A DNA stretch of 64,000 bases from Arabidopsis thaliana (taxonomy: Eukaryota; Streptophyta; Magnoliopsida; Brassicales; Brassicaceae). Position numbers and translations under genes: made by a program. The stretch covers positions 23,873,835 to 23,937,834 of the forward strand of contig NC_003076.8 in the NCBI RefSeq assembly GCF_000001735.4. The letters run 5' to 3'. How positions within the stretch are numbered: the first letter of the stretch is position 1; each line of letters opens with the position of its first letter. Positions 51,462 to 60,915 of this stretch are shown here, in pieces. The notes below the pieces were generated by a model. That model was not told the origin of the DNA, made no database searches, and saw only the letters and a program-made list of their open reading frames with translations.

Positions 51462-51938
51462 TCACTTGATGCTGCAACAATACAAACGATCAAGAGTATA
51501 AATTACATCACTAGAAAGATTAAGTCATCGTCTCAAGATCGAGAAATTAGCCAAGTTAAAAAAAAATATTAGAGAGAATATGAGCAGTACTGCTCAATTA
51601 AAAACTTACGTGGCGCAGTTGGTGCTCGTGGAGATGGGATAGGGGATGCTAACACCGCACTTTCCAGGAAGGCCAGAGGCTAGACTTGGATTAACCCCTT
51701 TTGCAGCGGACTGTAAGCATCTGCATGCTTGTTGGCGGTCGGGTGTGGTTTGAGCCATACCGTTCAACTTTTTGACTCCTGCACAGCACGGAGGTGGCAC
51801 CACCCCACCCTTTGATAGGTAGCCTAGACATGGACTCAAGCTACTTGCCACTGTGCCACATGTTATTGCTGCATCCACTGATGCAACGATGAACACTGTC
51901 AAAACAAAGCATGTGAAGAACCTCAAAGCGAAAGCCAT
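51462..51938 (-). CDS. LTP4: Non-specific lipid-transfer protein LTP4, 112 aa
   Basis: Exons 51610-51938 and 51462-51471 (339 nt); the last exon adds only the end of a Thr codon, Ile, Lys and stop. A signal peptide ([20 protein letters not shown]) is followed by the type 1 nsLTP eight-Cys pattern: C in ITCGTV, C in LSPCLGYL, the CC in [11 protein letters not shown] in [10 protein letters not shown] in GKCGV and C in TNCAT. It binds lipid in an internal cavity and acts in the apoplast (cuticle and stress functions, family knowledge). TATA at 52043-52051 and a conserved CACGTG block at about 52463-52521 lie upstream. It shares a very similar first exon with LTP3, 3.3 kb away on the other strand. 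Confidence 0.95.
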
Positions 51939-52042
51939 TGTGTTTGCTCTTCTCTTTTGGGTGATAACACAATTAGTTGAGTTTTGTTTTCTACGCTTGT
52001 GTTTTGTTGTTGGATGTGAGAAAAGTGGGAGATGATGATGGG

Positions 52043-52051
52043 TTTATATAG
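52043..52051 (-). promoter_or_regulatory. TATA box of LTP4
   Basis: TATATAAAC on the minus strand within AAATCCCTATATAAACCC (written on that strand), about 105 bp from the ATG. The same context is present at LTP3 (55105). Confidence 0.7.
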
Positions 52052-52132
52052 GGATTTCGTATGGGGGAAAAATGATGACTAAGTAGGGTTTGTTAGTAGT
52101 TGGTTTTGCATTTACTTCATGCATTCTTTCTA

Positions 52133-52232
52133 GTTTCTTCTACTAACGAAAATAATTAGTTTCTCCAGTCATATGTAGTTATGTTTCTTCTACTAACCAA
52201 AATAATTAGTTTCTCCAGTCATATGTAATTAT
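52133..52232 (+). repeat. 50-bp tandem duplication upstream of LTP4
   Basis: Two adjacent 50-bp units (52133-52182 and 52183-52232), each starting GTTTCTTCTACTAAC and containing AATAATTAGTTTCTCCAGTC, differ at only a few positions. A recent slippage or unequal-exchange event in the LTP4 promoter is likely. Confidence 0.85.
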
Positions 52233-52462
52233 GTAAACAATAGTATCAGTTTTCAGAATGTACAAAGACCAATACGTCAATATATATACAGCTATACTGT
52301 TAAAAAATATATATTCATTTATCTGCAGTTAATTAAACTTGTTTTTTTAATTAGCATGTTTAGAGCGATGTTATACTGTAGTAGACAAGAGAAAATCGTT
52401 TAAAAATTTGTATCTTCGTTGTAGATGAAATGTCAGCTATTATGTGTACTATATATGTAATA

Positions 52463-52521
52463 CCGTCCAATTAAATGCGATGTGCAGCTGATAGACACGT
52501 GTATCCAACACTAAACATCAC
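52463..52521 (-). promoter_or_regulatory. Conserved ABRE block upstream of LTP4
   Basis: Read on the minus strand: TAGTGTTGGATACACGTGTC, then TATCAGCTGCACA and AATTGGACGG. The same block occurs upstream of LTP3 (54284-54341) and the third LTP copy (56763-56820). The CACGTG core is an ABA-type bZIP site. Confidence 0.7.
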
Positions 52522-54283
52522 AATTCTCCCATCACGTTTACTAATTATGGCCATTATAATTAGCAAAGTTCACATTTTATGACTTACTACATAATTGAAT
52601 GATAGAGGTGCTATATGGAGTTTTTCTCGATATTTCGTATAATCATTAACATAAATGCGTTTGTCAACAACAAAAAAGATTTAATAAATAATCTGAATAA
52701 TAACAAAATTTATTATAATCGTACGCCAAAAATACGTTTTATAGCCCTGCAGGAAGATTTTTACGTGAATGCCACATCAATTCAATGCATAATTTTGTAT
52801 ACGAACCATAATAGGACGAAAAAAACAGTCTTTTTCTAACTATACTTGAAACCAATTCTAGACTCAAGCGGGAATAAATACACGAAACCGAATTCGTCTT
52901 ATGCAGTACATAGCATGAATGCAATATAATCTCCATAACACTATCGCTCTATAAGCCATATATAACTCATAGTCACATGCAGTCTCATATATGTCTCATA
53001 GTTACACATATTACAAAATGTCTTTAACTTTTGTGTTTCCTTTCTACGTACGCATGTGATGATGCTTCTCCGATGTCTTAGAGAGCTTGGGACGTGAAAG
53101 GTTGATGTATGGTGTTGGATACTATCAGCCAAAAACCGTCAAGCAACATCGTACAAGATTGATAAATGTCTCACATGTGTAGTACTTAATAGTCACAATT
53201 TGACTACACAAACCTCTACCGACACTAATGTAGCAATTATATCATGTTATATGCTCTTAAGGTATAGTATGTATAACAACATTTCATTCTGTAAAATATC
53301 ATCATTTATATCAAATTTATGATATATAAAATATCATTATCATTTTAAAATAACACTAAAATAATCAGTGCAATTCCGTATAATCTTCATATGAAACTGC
53401 AAGAATCCTTGGTGTTCCAAAGATTATGATGATTATTGTGAGCTTTGATTTATGGTTTCCATCTTGTCAAAAAATGGCTTTTATAAATGGTAGAGCTTTC
53501 TTAGTTTTCCTTAAGATATACACAACAGGTTACAAATATAATTTATTTTTGCTAAAAGAAATAGTTATAGTAAACTTGTAAAAACTACTACAACTATTTT
53601 ATGGAAAATGTCTTAAAGCTGTTTCAACTTTTATACACATTACTGCATTTACTATTCTGAAATCAATTTTTAATTAAGGTCCTTGTACTATAAGGAATCC
53701 TTTAAATAAATATAAATATTAACAATAAAAAAATCCAAAATTTCAGAATGCAATGGTCTTACAATTACAATAATAATGTATTTGATTGTACTAAAAATAT
53801 ACCTTAAATACTCACCAATTATCTTTTATAATATAATCCACAAATTTCTGGAAGAGGAAAAACAAGTAAATGCAAGTCACATTTCACATTTCAAATTACC
53901 AACTACCAACTACAAACTACTTCCGCGTCTCAAATTGAACCACTAATTAATCACTACTTTATATGCTCATCATTCTTTTTCTTTCATTACAATTCTAGAA
54001 TAATGACTTAACCAAAATTCATACAAATAAAACAATATTTTGGCTTCCTTCACCAGGCTAAGAATTTTGGTATTGAAAATCTAAGTACTTCATAAGAAAC
54101 TGTTGGAATCATTTAAAATTTGTGATCATATATAAAAAAATTTATTCATCTTTATATTTAAGAGTTTAAAAACTGCAACTTTTGTTTTTCTTTCACTAAG
54201 TCTTATGGCCACAGTTAATTAAAAGCAGATGAAAGGTGGTCCAATGGAAAAGGAGAATGTGATTGGGCTAGTTGGGAGAGTTC

Positions 54284-54341
54284 TGATGTCTAGTGTTGGG
54301 TACACGTGTCCGTCAGTTACACATAGCATTAAATCAGACGG
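54284..54341 (+). promoter_or_regulatory. Conserved ABRE block upstream of LTP3
   Basis: CTAGTGTTGGGTACACGTGT then CCGTCAGTTACACATAGCA and CAGACGG. It lies 915 bp upstream of the LTP3 ATG and matches the LTP4 and third-copy blocks. Confidence 0.7.
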
Positions 54342-55104
54342 CATGTCATTATTCAAATCTAGTTCACATAGTACGACTAATAGCTGATAAATTAATGATT
54401 ATACAGCATATGAATTATGAATTCAAAAAAAAAAAAAAATTGAAAATGTTAAGGAGATGCTATATTTTACAAAATTCATCGCAATGCTTTCTACTAATTT
54501 GCTAAGTGGTCTTCTCCAGTTAGTCTTGTCGATTCCAAGCGATATTATTAAATCTTGAAGCATCGCTCAAAGCATTATAGCTTAAGATAACCAAATTGTT
54601 ATTAAAAACACCTAGTGAAATTTTTAAATTAAAACAATTTTGATATCTTTGTAATATCTAATACTACTCTTTCTGTGTCTAAAAGGATTAATTTTCAAAA
54701 ATTTCACACATATTAAAAAAAAAAAAAAATTACTAGCTAAACAATTTTCAATAATCATAAAACAATAGTAACTTAATAATTTTTTTTTATTTTCAAAATA
54801 GTCCTTCAAGTTTACAATTCATTTTAGTATTATAATCAACAAAATTTGTATTAAAAAGTTGGAAAATTAATCTTTGTGGAACAAAAAAATCTAGAAATCA
54901 TTTTTTAGAATTAGAGAGAGGTTTGATAAAAAAAAATAAAAAAAAATAGAGAGAGGTAGTACATACTAAACGATGTGATACTACTATTGACAAAATCTTA
55001 ATTCTCAGTTTAGTAGAATAAACTAGAAGGAATGAATGAAGTAAATGCGAATCCAACTACTAACAAACCCTACTTAGTCATCATATTTTCCCATATGAAA
55101 TCCC

Positions 55105-55112
55105 TATATAAA
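55105..55112 (+). promoter_or_regulatory. TATA box of LTP3
   Basis: TATATAAA in the context AAATCCCTATATAAACCC, 105 bp before the ATG. It is nearly identical to the LTP4 promoter. Confidence 0.7.
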
Positions 55113-55216
55113 CCCATCATCATCTCCCACTTTTTTCATATCCAACAACAAAAACATAAGCTAAGAAAACGAAACTCAACTAATTTTGTTATCACCCAAA
55201 AAGAAGTTCAAACACA

Positions 55217-55658
55217 ATGGCTTTCGCTTTGAGGTTCTTCACATGCCTTGTTTTAACGGTGTGCATAGTTGCATCAGTCGATGCTGCAATCTCATGTGGC
55301 ACAGTGGCAGGTAGCTTGGCTCCATGTGCAACCTATCTATCAAAAGGTGGGTTGGTGCCACCTTCATGTTGTGCAGGAGTCAAAACTTTGAACAGTATGG
55401 CTAAAACCACACCAGACCGCCAACAAGCTTGCAGATGCATCCAGTCCACTGCGAAGAGCATTTCTGGTCTCAACCCAAGTCTAGCCTCTGGCCTTCCTGG
55501 AAAGTGCGGTGTTAGCATTCCATATCCAATCTCCATGAGCACTAACTGCAACAAGTAAGTATTTAGTTTTGTTTTACTTGATCTAGAGACCATGAATTAT
55601 TTTTTCTAATGACAAAATGTGTTCTCTTGATCGTTTGGATTGTTGCAGCATCAAGTGA
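55217..55658 (+). CDS. LTP3: Non-specific lipid-transfer protein LTP3, 115 aa
   Basis: Exons 55217-55554 and 55649-55658 (348 nt). The signal peptide [20 protein letters not shown] is followed by the eight-Cys nsLTP1 scaffold: [40 protein letters not shown]. It is three residues longer than LTP4 (SISGLNPS where LTP4 has GVNPS). The final exon encodes only the end of Asn, Ile, Lys and the stop, exactly as in LTP4. It is predicted to be a secreted lipid binder; ABA and drought regulation is known for this gene and agrees with the upstream CACGTG block. Confidence 0.95.
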
Positions 55659-57579
55659 AATGGAAGCTTACGTCGTCGTTTTGGCGTTAAGAGTATGGTT
55701 TACCAGAAGTACTAGAATAAAATACGGCTATATATCTTAGCTGATATTACCATGTATTTGTTTTTGTCTCAATGCTTTGTCTTATTTTCATATCATATGT
55801 TGTATTGATGTGCTAAAACTATGATAATAGTACCTTATTAGTCATCTTCTTTCTAGATATCTCCTCCAACGCATACGAACGTAATAATAATATGTGAAGA
55901 GTTTTATAACTATTAAGTAACCAATAATATTAAGTTCCTAGTTTTGGAGTGACATTATTTATAAAATTGATATTTATACGAAGAAGACATGCTCAATGAT
56001 TTTTCTCCTTTAACCCAAAAAAATAAATCTCTCATCCATACTGATAAAGTAAAAGCTGCTGCATCTGCAATAGAAATTTTACCATTATCCGAAAAAATAA
56101 AACTTTACGTTGACCAACCTAATTAAATAACAAAAGTAATAATCCTAATTAAATAACAAACACCTAACAACATTGTTTTTTTTAATCTAAGAACAATGTT
56201 ATCAATCTTCACGATTTGATTATGCATCGAAGAAAAAAAAAAATTTTTTTTTTTTTTTTTTGGACAAAATCGTTACTAATGTCATGCAAATTTTATCAAC
56301 TCTGCGTTTGCGTCAAGTTACTAATGTCATGCAAAATTTCGTCCAATATCGTGTTGTAATACCTTACTACGCAATAACGCAAAGCCATCTCAAGTTCCTC
56401 GTCAGCGACTTAAGCGGTTAAGCCCATTATACCGCATCTGATACTCTCAAATCAGATAGCATTTTTCAAAGTATGGTTGCTAGTGAAAAATTGTCAGAAT
56501 TGATCTCCTGATTTGGTCAACATTTGGAGCTTAGCCTTTAGGACATTCAAGTCATAGTCATTGACTCAAACCCGTAATGTGCGTTGGGCTTTCATCAGGT
56601 CCGTTAAAGGCCCAGAATCTTCAACTTATTGAAACCATATATTGCTCAATTTCCAAAACCAGCTTGGTTTAATTTTAAGGACTCCGATAACCGGACTTAC
56701 ATATTAAACTCTGCTCCTGGTTTATTCTTCAAATAAGCTGGTTGGGAGAGTTGTCAATTTGTCATGTTTGATGTTGGATACACGTGTCCCTCAGTTATAC
56801 ATTGCACTAATTGGACGGTAATTGAGATTTGGCATAATTAAATCTCCGATTTCTAACCAGTAACCGCCATCTCCATCCTTTTAACTGTTAACTTTTTAAG
56901 AGAAAAATATGCACAGTGATGACCTTGCTTTGAATCAAAACATATATCTTAAAATAAATAAAGATATAGACGACAAAAAGTTAATGTACATAGTAACTGA
57001 TAAATATATAGATCAATTTAGATATAGTACTCATAGCTAAAAACAAATTAAATTGGTGGAGGATACACTTAGATATGTTCCTTAGTTTCTCATTGCATTG
57101 AATTGAAATATGAACGGTACTGAAATAGTCCGTACACATAGCTAGCAAACTATTGATTATATATGTACGATATCGAAGATTAGTTATGCTTTGCTAACGT
57201 ATGTTTAGCAAAGCATGTTATCAGTATTACTATTCAAATCTTCTGAATCGCTCAAAAGTATGATATCTTAAAATACGAAAATATACAAAATAAAAGTATA
57301 AAAAATAAAAGTAAGATACGTACTATTGTTTACATTTGACTATAGCAAAACATTCTTTCTCGTTAGTGGAAGAAACAAGAATAAAGTAAATGCGTATCTA
57401 ACTTCTAACAAACCCTATACTTAGTCACCATTTTTTCCATCTAAAATCCCTATTTAAAACCATCATCACCTCCCACTTTTCTCACATCCAATAGCAAAAC
57501 ACAAGCTTAATTAGAAAACAAGACTTAACTAAACCTCTACTTTTGTTTGTAATAACCAAAACAAAATAGAGCAAACACA
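55659..57579. other. Intergenic between LTP3 and the third LTP copy
   Basis: Holds the LTP3 3' UTR, an A11/T20 homopolymer palindrome near 56235-56262, the duplicated ABRE block at 56763-56820 and a TATA-like TATTTAAA at 57451. No other gene is supported. Confidence 0.45.
56763..56820 (+). promoter_or_regulatory. Conserved ABRE block upstream of the third LTP copy
   Basis: CATGTTTGATGTTGGATACA then CGTGTCCCTCAGTTATACAT and ATTGGACGG. It lies about 800 bp before the copy's ATG. The block has survived although the gene is broken. Confidence 0.65.
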
Positions 57580-58055
57580 ATGGCTTTGGCTCTCAGGTTC
57601 TTCATATGCTTCGTTTTGACGGTGTGCATAGTTTCATCAGTAGATGCAGAAATCTCATGTGGCACAGTGGTAAGTAACTTGGCTCCATGTGCCAACTACC
57701 TTTCAAAAGGTGGTGTGGTACCGGATCTGTGTTGTGAAGGAGTTGAAAAGTTGAACGGTGTGGCTCAAACCATGCCGATGCCTACAGTCCATTGCAAAGG
57801 GCATTTCTGGTCTCAACCCAAGTCTAGCCTCTGGTCTTCCTGAAGAGTGCGGTGTTAGCATTCCCTATCCCATTTCCTTGAGCACTAACTGCGACAAGTA
57901 AGCTTTTTTTTAATTGTTGTACATATATAGTTAGTCTCCTCTCTTTTTCTTTCTAATTAACTTAAGTACTCATTCTAACTAAACACCATGATATAATTTT
58001 TATTATTTGGTAAGGTATACGTTTTGATTGTTTTTATTGTTGCAGCGTCGAGTGA
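57580..58055 (+). pseudogene. Frameshifted nsLTP copy next to LTP3
   Basis: The signal peptide ([20 protein letters not shown]) and the first four Cys ([20 protein letters not shown]) match LTP3/LTP4. After VAQT a 20-nt deletion relative to LTP3 removes the TPDRQQA stretch and shifts the frame, so the original frame ends at 57843 (87 aa). The lost frame remains readable downstream ([28 protein letters not shown]), as do the splice donor after 57897 and the short last exon 58046-58055. Without the second half of the Cys pattern it cannot form the nsLTP fold. I recognise it as At5g59330. Confidence 0.88.
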
Positions 58056-59573
58056 AGTTGGAGCTTAATTATATATATATGTATAATCAGATTATGGTTT
58101 TAACATAAGTAAAATAAAATGTCTATGTACGTACGCTGATCTCACCGTGCCTTTTTCTTGTGGCTTTGTAATCTTTTGGTTGTTCTGAATTGTAACTTAT
58201 CATGTTAAAGATAATAATAACACCTTAATTAATCCTCTTTTCTTGTATATTTTTCCAACGCCTTTGTTCGCAACACTCTTAGTGACAAGTTCTCTAACAA
58301 AAGATCACGGATCTGAGCCTTCTGAAATGGTGAAAATCAACTTGTATCATTTTAAGTTTTTACAAAAGTGGAAAATCAACTTGTATCAACTTGCATCTAT
58401 AAACTTCCATTCACCACCTCATCATAAAAAATGGAAATCAATTTGAATATATTCTTAACGCGTCATTAACAAATAGAATTTGCTTTATAAGGTCTCTTCT
58501 CCCATCCATAACCCTGACCCTTGGTGATTTCGGATCGGATAACCCACCCAACTCCACTCTGATTTCCTTGTCCTTGCCAAGCACCATATGTATTACATGT
58601 TTACATTTGATCCATTCTGGTGGAGGATGGTTCCATTTGATACATGTATTTCATGCTCCAGCTTGAGTTCTCCTATGTTCATTTTGTTCTCTTCAATTGC
58701 CCCACTTTTCTGCATCTTCGTCCAACGCACATTGAAATCCTTTCCTTTGATATGACTTTATTTCTGGATTTCCAGAGCTTCCAAATCAGCCAATGGCACT
58801 GTTTCTTTCCGAGGGTGAAACTAGTTGATTTTCATGACTTTATATGCATATAAACATACAAGTTTATTTATACCTATAAATCGAACATTCAATAGTAAGA
58901 TAAGAAAAAGAACAATATAACACACTCGATAATTTTCTGTTAAATGCATAGTCTTTGCCTTTTTGGAACCATAAATATATTTATTCGCATACGGAGAGCA
59001 AAAATTATACTAATACTTTAAAATTGCTAAATTCTAGTCAATAATAAGCTATTGGCAGTAGCCAAGTTGTTGGCAGTAGCTACGGGCGACAGATGACAAT
59101 AGATCTTAATTCACAATGAAGCAAAGGCAACATATTTCATCTGTTGCCATTTTGGTTGTAGTCACAAGTTTGATCATAGTATTCAATTTGATATATAACT
59201 GGATTATATATTAAATAACATTAATTAAAATCACATTTACATTTTATGTTAAATCTTTTTAACATCCCATATACATTTTATAGAATGTCTATGTCGGCCT
59301 CCTATAGATGTATCACTATATGAATTAAGTTTATTCATTACCAAGTTTAATTAGTACTTAAATTTAATTTTAGAAGAATTTTTTTAATTAATAAATGAAA
59401 TTGAAATTCATTGAAATAATTGACTTGTTTAATGAGAGTGATTTAACCTTTAAATTCGACCAAAATATATAGTTACGTTTCGTTTCAAAATGTTCATGAG
59501 TTTCTCCACAGTTTGAAATACTTTTTAAAACAACTAATGATTACATAAAATTTATAATTTCATTAAACCTTCG
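58056..59573. other. Intergenic with LINE remnant, 3' side of WOX2
   Basis: Apart from the LINE piece at 58480-58830 the DNA is AT-rich. GGCAGTAGC is repeated at 59054 and 59070. No gene supported. Confidence 0.4.
58480..58830 (-). mobile_element. Decayed LINE fragment (3' end of RT-linked region and RNase H)
   Basis: Read on the minus strand, pieces in shifting frames give WLIWKLWKSRNKVISKER, then KDFNVRWTKMQKSGAIEEN, then KWNHPPPEWIKCK and finally SGVGWVIRSEITKGQGYGW. These are the consecutive landmarks of Arabidopsis Ta11-like LINEs: the W.LWK.RN segment, the linker, the W.PPP.GWIKCN start of RNase H and the GVGWVIRD strand. Several frame changes and stops show an old, 5'-truncated copy. 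The reverse transcriptase is absent. Confidence 0.72.
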
Positions 59574-60793
59574 TTACAACCCATTACCATTACTATCGAA
59601 ACGAGTAGAAGTAGAACCACCAGAAAAGAAATCAATAAACGGCTGCTCTCGGCCGGCTCCATCGCTAGAACAATCCACCGGAGAATCACTACCAAGGGCA
59701 AAACTGGAACTTCCCATACCATCAGCATTACTTGCATTCAAAGGCTGAAGAGGAAAAAGAGGGAGTGTTTTCCGTCCACTGGAATTGACGTTAATGTCCT
59801 CACCGGCATAACAGTTATCACGGAGGGCAAATCTGTCAAATCTGAGTGAACTCGGAGAAATTGGCATTCTTGTGGCTGCTGTTGTTCTTATGTCTGAAAG
59901 TTGTTTCTGATGTTGTGTGACTGTCCGTTTCTCGTAGCCACCACTTGGAATCATCACATTGTTTCTGTGAAGAAGATCGTTTGTGTATACACTTCCATGT
60001 TGATTCATATGATGATCACTTGCTTGCTGTAAATAGTACGGACTGACACAACCCACTTCATAACCAAAAAAAAGATTTTATTTAGTAATACCCAATTATA
60101 TTGATAAAAATGAAAAAACAAACATAAAACCTGCTAATCCAGAGTACATAATTTGCTGATAAACATCTCAAAATAGTCCCATATGATATAATCCTTTCGC
60201 ATCCGATTATATGTTTTTATGTTAAAATTTTAAAAAACAAATTTGAATCTCAGCGATAAATGGCCAAAACTGGATTATATATTTATATATGTATTTAATG
60301 ACATGTTTTTGTAAGTTCTTTCATAGTCCAGATGTAATTCATACGCTTTATTTTCATTTCTTTAATACGGAAAGAAAACGTCGTCAACAAAAAGAACCTA
60401 TAACGTATGGACTACAATTTTTTTAAGATTATAAAATAGAACGTCGAAGATTAGATACGGATAAGTAAGAGAAAAGGATAAGAACTACGTGCCGTTTGAG
60501 CAAGGAGGGGGGTAGAAGAAACGGGAGGTTTTGTGGAGGAGGCGATTGAAGTAAGCCATGCGCTCCTGTTTCTGCTTTTGGCGTTGCCTAGCCTTATGGT
60601 TCTGGAACCAGTAAAAGACGTTTTTACCTTCGATATGGCCGTACGCACGAAGCCTACCGGTGATCTGCTGAATCTGATCGGCGCTCGGAGTTCGTATTCC
60701 TTCCTTGTAAAGATTTTCCAGTAGCGTGATCTGATCTTTCGTTGGGTTCCATCTTGAACTGCTTGCTGTTCCTGCGTTTACTTCGTTTTCCAT
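59574..60793 (-). CDS. WOX2: WUSCHEL-related homeobox transcription factor WOX2, 260 aa
   Basis: Exons 60493-60793 and 59574-60055 (783 nt, 260 aa). The homeodomain starts at [20 protein letters not shown] and continues through [20 protein letters not shown] to [10 protein letters not shown], with the enlarged loops of the WOX class. The WUS-box-like [10 protein letters not shown] lies near residue 200. WOX2 acts in the apical lineage of the early embryo (knowledge). The frames join only if intron 1 starts with GC (AACG|GCACGT at 60492); the nearby GT at 60488 would shift the frame. A TATA box (TATATAAAT on the minus strand) is at about 60906-60915. Confidence 0.94.
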
Positions 60794-60905
60794 TTATTTG
60801 TGTTCAAGGATATTTTTTTTATGGAGAACTAGGGTTTTAAGACGATGGTTTGCATGTAGGTTATGGGGGTTGAATGATGCATGAAATTCATGGGGAGGCT
60901 CTCAT

Positions 60906-60915
60906 ATTTATATAG
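60906..60915 (-). promoter_or_regulatory. TATA box of WOX2
   Basis: CTATATAAATATGAG on the minus strand, about 115 bp upstream of the ATG, in line with a promoter just ahead of the leader. Confidence 0.6.

Larger units (their letters stand above)
51939..55216. other. Divergent 3.3 kb region between LTP4 and LTP3
   Basis: Shared upstream region of two oppositely oriented LTP genes. It contains the two TATA boxes, the 50-bp tandem repeat, an ABRE block on each side and a degenerate fifth-type relic at 53106-53135. The remainder is very AT-rich; no other gene is supported. Confidence 0.5.

Noticed and set aside
56235-56262. A-run followed by T-run palindrome as a possible hairpin or transposon end
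   Set aside because: Pure homopolymers, explained by slippage; no flanking repeats seen.
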